DNA of 8,570 nucleotides from Comamonadaceae bacterium. Its GTDB lineage: Bacteria; Pseudomonadota; Gammaproteobacteria; Burkholderiales; Burkholderiaceae_C. Position numbers and translations under genes: made by a program. Position 1 is the stretch's first letter; the number at the start of each line of letters is the position of its first letter. This document shows, in pieces, positions 5,812 to 8,570 of this stretch. The stretch spans positions 1-8,570 of the forward strand of contig CANHBU010000060.1 of NCBI GenBank assembly GCA_947458345.1, in the 5' to 3' direction. The notes under the pieces were generated by a model. That model was not told the origin of the DNA. It did not search any database and saw only the letters and a program-made list of their open reading frames with translations.

Positions 5812-7254
5812 CTAGGAACTGGGCGATCGCGCCGGGCGCGACAAGAACCGACCCGCACGCATGGGCAGCGCCTGGCCCTGGGCAAACGCCCATTGGCCGT
5901 TGACCATCACGCGCTCGATGCCGGCGCACATTTGACGGGGGTTGTCATAGGTGGCCTTGTCGGCAATGCGGTGCGCATCGAAGAGCACAAGGTCGGCAAA
6001 AGCGCCTTCGCGCACCACACCGCGCTCGCTCAGACCGAACTGGGTCGCCGACAGGCCGGTCATTTTGTGAATCGCCTGGGGCAAGGTCATGAGTTGCTCT
6101 TGCCGGCAGTAGTGCGCCAGCACCCGGGCAAAGGCGCCCCACAGCCGCGGATGAGGCCGCTCGTCGTGAGGCAGGCCGTCTGAGCCGATCATGCTCAAAG
6201 GATGAGCCAACACACGGCGCACATCGTCTTCGCGCATCTGAAAGTAGCAGGCGCCGCCGGGCATTAGGCGGCGGCAGGCGCTGAGCTGGTCGACGCCCCA
6301 CTGGGCGGCAATATCGGCCAGGTAGCGACCGGCCATCTCGGGATGCGGATCGCTGCGCGTGATCAGGATCTCGATGACGCCGTCGACCAAGTCTTCGCGC
6401 AGCAAAGTCGATCCGGCGCTGTAGGGGTAGGCATCCATGCCGACGCCCTGGCGCTGGCTCAAGCGCTCAAGCAAAGCCAGCGTCTCGATGGTGCGACCCC
6501 AGTTGCGCGGCCCGGCGCATTTGTGGTGCGACAAGATCCAGGTGACCGGCCCGGCCAGTGCCGTATCGGCCGCCTCCTGCATCGCCTCGAGGATGCCGTC
6601 CATCTCGGTGCGGATGTGGGTGACGTAAACCCCCGCATGCCGTGCCACCACCTGCACCAGGGCTTGCATCTCAGCCGCATCTGCCGCAAAGGCCTGCTGA
6701 TAAAAGAGCCCGGACGAAAGCCCCAGCGCGCCCTGCCCAAGCGCCCGATCGAGCAGCTCGGCCATGGCCTCGATCTCGCGGGCATCGGCAGGGCGACTCA
6801 AATCGGCCATGGTGCACACGCGCAGCGTGGTGTGGCCGATGAGCGCGCCGACATTGACGGCCGCTGGCGCCGCGCCCAGCGCGTGGGCGTATTGGCTGAG
6901 CTGCGAAAAGCGAAACTCGGTGGTGTGCAGCAAGTCCAGCGGCGACGGCGGCTTGCCGGTCACCAGGGGCACGAGCGACAGGCCGCAATTGCCCGTGATC
7001 ACGCTGGTCACGCCTTGCGACAGCTTGGCCAGCATGACCGGGTCGCGCAGCACCTGCGCATCGTCGTGGGTGTGAACGTCGATAAAGCCTGGGCTTAAGG
7101 TCAGGCCCTGCGCATCAAGCACCTCTTGAGCGTCAAGGGGCAGATCCGAGCCGATGCGGGCGATGCGATCGCCCTCAACAAGCACGTCGGCCACGTAGGC
7201 AGGAGCGCCCGTCCCGTCGACCACCTGGGCTCGGCGCAAAAGAATGCGGTTCAT
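5812..7254 (-). CDS. D-aminoacylase (N-acyl-D-amino-acid deacylase)
   Basis: Zinc-dependent amidohydrolase that hydrolyses N-acyl-D-amino acids to a D-amino acid and a carboxylate in the cytoplasm. It has 480 residues, normal for the family. Motifs in order: GFIDVHTHDD (His61, His63), ITGNCG (Cys90, the unusual cysteine zinc ligand of D-aminoacylases), GLSSGLFY (178-185), THIRTE (His213), LSHHKC (His243/His244), and IGSDGLPHDERPHPR with catalytic Asp359. An ADLVLFD segment of the small beta domain lies near the C-terminus. The ATG at 7254 overlaps the rpiR stop as ATGA, and AAAGGAG (7264-7270) lies 9 nt upstream, which fixes this start against a 10-codon longer frame. It is the last gene of a deaminase-rpiR-deacylase unit. 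The metal and catalytic residues are all present, so the enzyme should be active; preference among D-amino acids (D-Glu, D-Asp or broad) cannot be read. Confidence 0.95.
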   Translation of the reverse strand: MNRILLRRAQVVDGTGAPAYVADVLVEGDRIARIGSDLPLDAQEVLDAQGLTLSPGFIDVHTHDDAQVLRDPVMLAKLSQGVTSVITGNCGLSLVPLVTGKPPSPLDLLHTTEFRFSQLSQYAHALGAAPAAVNVGALIGHTTLRVCTMADLSRPADAREIEAMAELLDRALGQGALGLSSGLFYQQAFAADAAEMQALVQVVARHAGVYVTHIRTEMDGILEAMQEAADTALAGPVTWILSHHKCAGPRNWGRTIETLALLERLSQRQGVGMDAYPYSAGSTLLREDLVDGVIEILITRSDPHPEMAGRYLADIAAQWGVDQLSACRRLMPGGACYFQMREDDVRRVLAHPLSMIGSDGLPHDERPHPRLWGAFARVLAHYCRQEQLMTLPQAIHKMTGLSATQFGLSERGVVREGAFADLVLFDAHRIADKATYDNPRQMCAGIERVMVNGQWAFAQGQALPMRAGRFLSRPARSPSS

Positions 7255-8162
7255 GGCTGGGCGCTCCTTTCCACCGAAGACCAAGCCCAGTCGACCGCGG
7301 GATGCTGATCGCTGTCTTGACCGTGGTCTTGCAAAACACTGCGCAATTGCGTCAACTGCTGCGCCGCTTGCGGCCCGAGCACCTTGAGCACCAGCACCAT
7401 CAGCAACTCGATGACCAGCAAGTGCGCGATGTAGGCCTCGACCCCGACACGCATGACGGCATCAGCCGGCACGCTCACGCCAATCGTGACATCGGCCAAT
7501 TCGGCCAGCACCGTGCCCGGCTGCGTGATCGCAATCACGGTGGCCCCTTGCGATTGGGCAAAGCGGACGGCCTCAAGCAAAAAAGGCATGCGCCCCACAT
7601 GCGAGATGGCCACGGCCACACCGCTGGGGCCCAGGCTGGCTGCAGAAATGAGCTGCAGATGGGTATCGTGGAAAGCGTGCGCCGTGCGGCCGAGTCGAAA
7701 CAGCCGGCTCTGAAGGTCATTGGCCATAAAGGCTGAGGTGGAGCCAACCGAATAGCAGTCGATGCGCTGGGCGCTGGCCAACAAGTGCGCAGCCCGCTCC
7801 AGCGTTTGCACGGACAACTGCTCCTGCAGACCCGTAACGGACGCGGCTGCCCCGCCCAGAATTTTTTGCACGATATCGGAAGTGCCGTCCTCCAAGTTCA
7901 CCGAGCGATGAACCGGTGTGACGCGGGCCAGATCTTGCGCCAGCGCGAGCTTGAACTCGCGCACGCCGGCATAACCCAATTGCCGGGCCGTTCGCATGAT
8001 GGTGGGCATGGACACCCGAGCCATCGCGGCCAGCGCGTCAACGCTCATCGACAGGGCCCGGTGCGGGTCATCGAGCAAGACGGCCACCACCTGCTGCTGG
8101 GCGCGTGGCAGCAAGGGGGCGGTCGTTTGCAGGCGCTGCAGCAGGGTCGGTTTGGAATTCAT
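7251..8162 (-). CDS. MurR/RpiR family transcriptional regulator
   Basis: DNA-binding regulator of 303 residues. The N-terminal RpiR helix-turn-helix domain spans about residues 1-77, with the recognition region LAAMARVSMPTIMRTARQLG (44-63) and the typical VREFKLALAQ that follows. A SIS (sugar isomerase) effector domain covers about 120-255, with VGSTSAFMAND (139-149) and VAISHVGRM (184-192). The usual phosphosugar-binding S-x-S-G-x-T is here S-H-V-G-R-M, so the second Ser and the Thr are lost, which suggests an effector other than a sugar phosphate. Its gene begins 16 nt after the deaminase-like gene and its stop overlaps the D-aminoacylase start by ATGA, so all three are co-transcribed. It probably controls this unit in response to a D-amino acid or its N-acyl derivative. 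The promoter lies outside the window. The ATG at 8162 has no strong ribosome binding site. Confidence 0.93.
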   Translation of the reverse strand: MNSKPTLLQRLQTTAPLLPRAQQQVVAVLLDDPHRALSMSVDALAAMARVSMPTIMRTARQLGYAGVREFKLALAQDLARVTPVHRSVNLEDGTSDIVQKILGGAAASVTGLQEQLSVQTLERAAHLLASAQRIDCYSVGSTSAFMANDLQSRLFRLGRTAHAFHDTHLQLISAASLGPSGVAVAISHVGRMPFLLEAVRFAQSQGATVIAITQPGTVLAELADVTIGVSVPADAVMRVGVEAYIAHLLVIELLMVLVLKVLGPQAAQQLTQLRSVLQDHGQDSDQHPAVDWAWSSVERSAQP

Positions 8163-8178
8163 GCCGTTTCAAGCAAGA

Positions 8179-8570
8179 CTAGAAATGGATCGACACGGCA
8201 TCGATCACGCGGTAGTCGGCGTCGACCACGGGCATCCAGCGCCATTTGTCAAAGGTCGTGCAAGGATGCGAAATGCCGCAACCGAGCAATTGACCCACCA
8301 ACGGATGCTGATCTTGTGGTGCCTGCGCATCAAACCGCAAATACGCATGCTGGTCGTTCAGTGCCGTCACGGCCCAATGCGCAGGAACGCATCGGGTTCG
8401 GGTATCGCCCACATCAGCACGCCATTCGGGAACGGGCATGTCCAGGTCGTAAGAGACATCGCGCTTGCCCATCGCCAAAATCGCCAACCCCGGCTCCGGG
8501 CAGGATTGCACCACACTGATCAGCTCGATGGCGGGGCGCAAAGTTTCCTGCAAATTCAAACGCTCTGCCA
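8179..8570 (-). CDS. D-serine deaminase/D-threonine aldolase-like PLP enzyme, C-terminal part (cut by window end)
   Basis: Last 129 or so residues of a fold-type III PLP enzyme of the D-serine dehydratase/D-threonine aldolase group, often labelled amino acid deaminase in proteobacteria. Only the C-terminal beta domain is inside the window. Recognisable features are MGKRDVSYDLDMPVPEW, then NDQHAYLR, then GISHPCTTFDKWR, where His (8266-8268) and Cys (8260-8262) match the His-x-Cys metal-site motif of the D-serine dehydratase C-terminal domain, and a VVDADYRVIDAVSIHF end. The frame is open to the window edge, so an apparent TTG start at 8559 is not the real start; the PLP lysine lies beyond base 8570. 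It is upstream of rpiR and D-aminoacylase and would act on the D-amino acid released by the deacylase. Deamination versus aldol cleavage cannot be decided here. Confidence 0.82.
   Translation of the reverse strand, partial: AERLNLQETLRPAIELISVVQSCPEPGLAILAMGKRDVSYDLDMPVPEWRADVGDTRTRCVPAHWAVTALNDQHAYLRFDAQAPQDQHPLVGQLLGCGISHPCTTFDKWRWMPVVDADYRVIDAVSIHF

Noticed and set aside
4931..5929. A 332-codon minus-strand open frame across the AroE-like gene
   Set aside because: It is antisense to a gene with clear AroE motifs and runs into the D-aminoacylase 3' end; its Gly/His/Arg-rich product has no recognisable domain.
8179..8559. A self-contained 126-residue small protein starting at TTG 8559
   Set aside because: The frame stays open to the window edge and the content matches only the C-terminal domain of a larger PLP enzyme, so it is a truncated gene, not a small one.

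Overview
The window is GC-rich, gene-dense bacterial chromosome. Its family content (a Bug/TctC solute-binding protein with TctB and TctA, a cupin of the 2,4'-dihydroxyacetophenone dioxygenase type, and D-aminoacylase next to an RpiR regulator) suggests a betaproteobacterium, probably Burkholderiales. That placement rests on gene content and cannot be fixed from the sequence alone. I found no RNA gene, insertion sequence, CRISPR array or phage gene. Both ends of the window cut through genes.

Region A (1-4827, minus strand) reads, in order of transcription: SDR dehydrogenase, cupin dioxygenase-like protein, tctC, tctB, tctA, then a KDPG-aldolase-family gene truncated at base 1. A plausible promoter (4849-4877) precedes the SDR gene, and a perfect inverted repeat overlaps its -35 box. 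The genes lie close together except for a 214-nt gap between the cupin gene and tctC, which holds several palindromes. This looks like a catabolic operon: a periplasmic binding protein and a two-part membrane permease import a small organic acid, which is then processed by a dehydrogenase, a cupin C-C cleaving enzyme and a 2-keto-3-deoxy acid aldolase. The substrate is not known.

Region B (4973-5794, plus strand) is a divergently transcribed shikimate-dehydrogenase-fold protein. It keeps the catalytic Lys and Asp but has lost several shikimate-binding residues. It probably oxidises a related hydroxy acid and may belong with region A, with which it shares a 145-bp divergent regulatory region.

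Region C (5812-8570, minus strand) is convergent with region B and reads: C-terminal part of a D-serine deaminase/D-threonine aldolase-like PLP enzyme (cut by the window end), an RpiR-family regulator, and D-aminoacylase. These genes are tightly packed (16-nt gap, then an ATGA overlap) and form a recognisable N-acyl-D-amino acid use module: the acyl group is removed, and the free D-amino acid is then probably deaminated or cleaved.

The most novel aspect is the combination of a Dke1/DAD-like cupin, SDR, AroE-like dehydrogenase and KDPG-type aldolase around one tripartite tricarboxylate transporter. It suggests an uncharacterised organic-acid or sugar-acid pathway. I see no sign of a defence system or mobile element.
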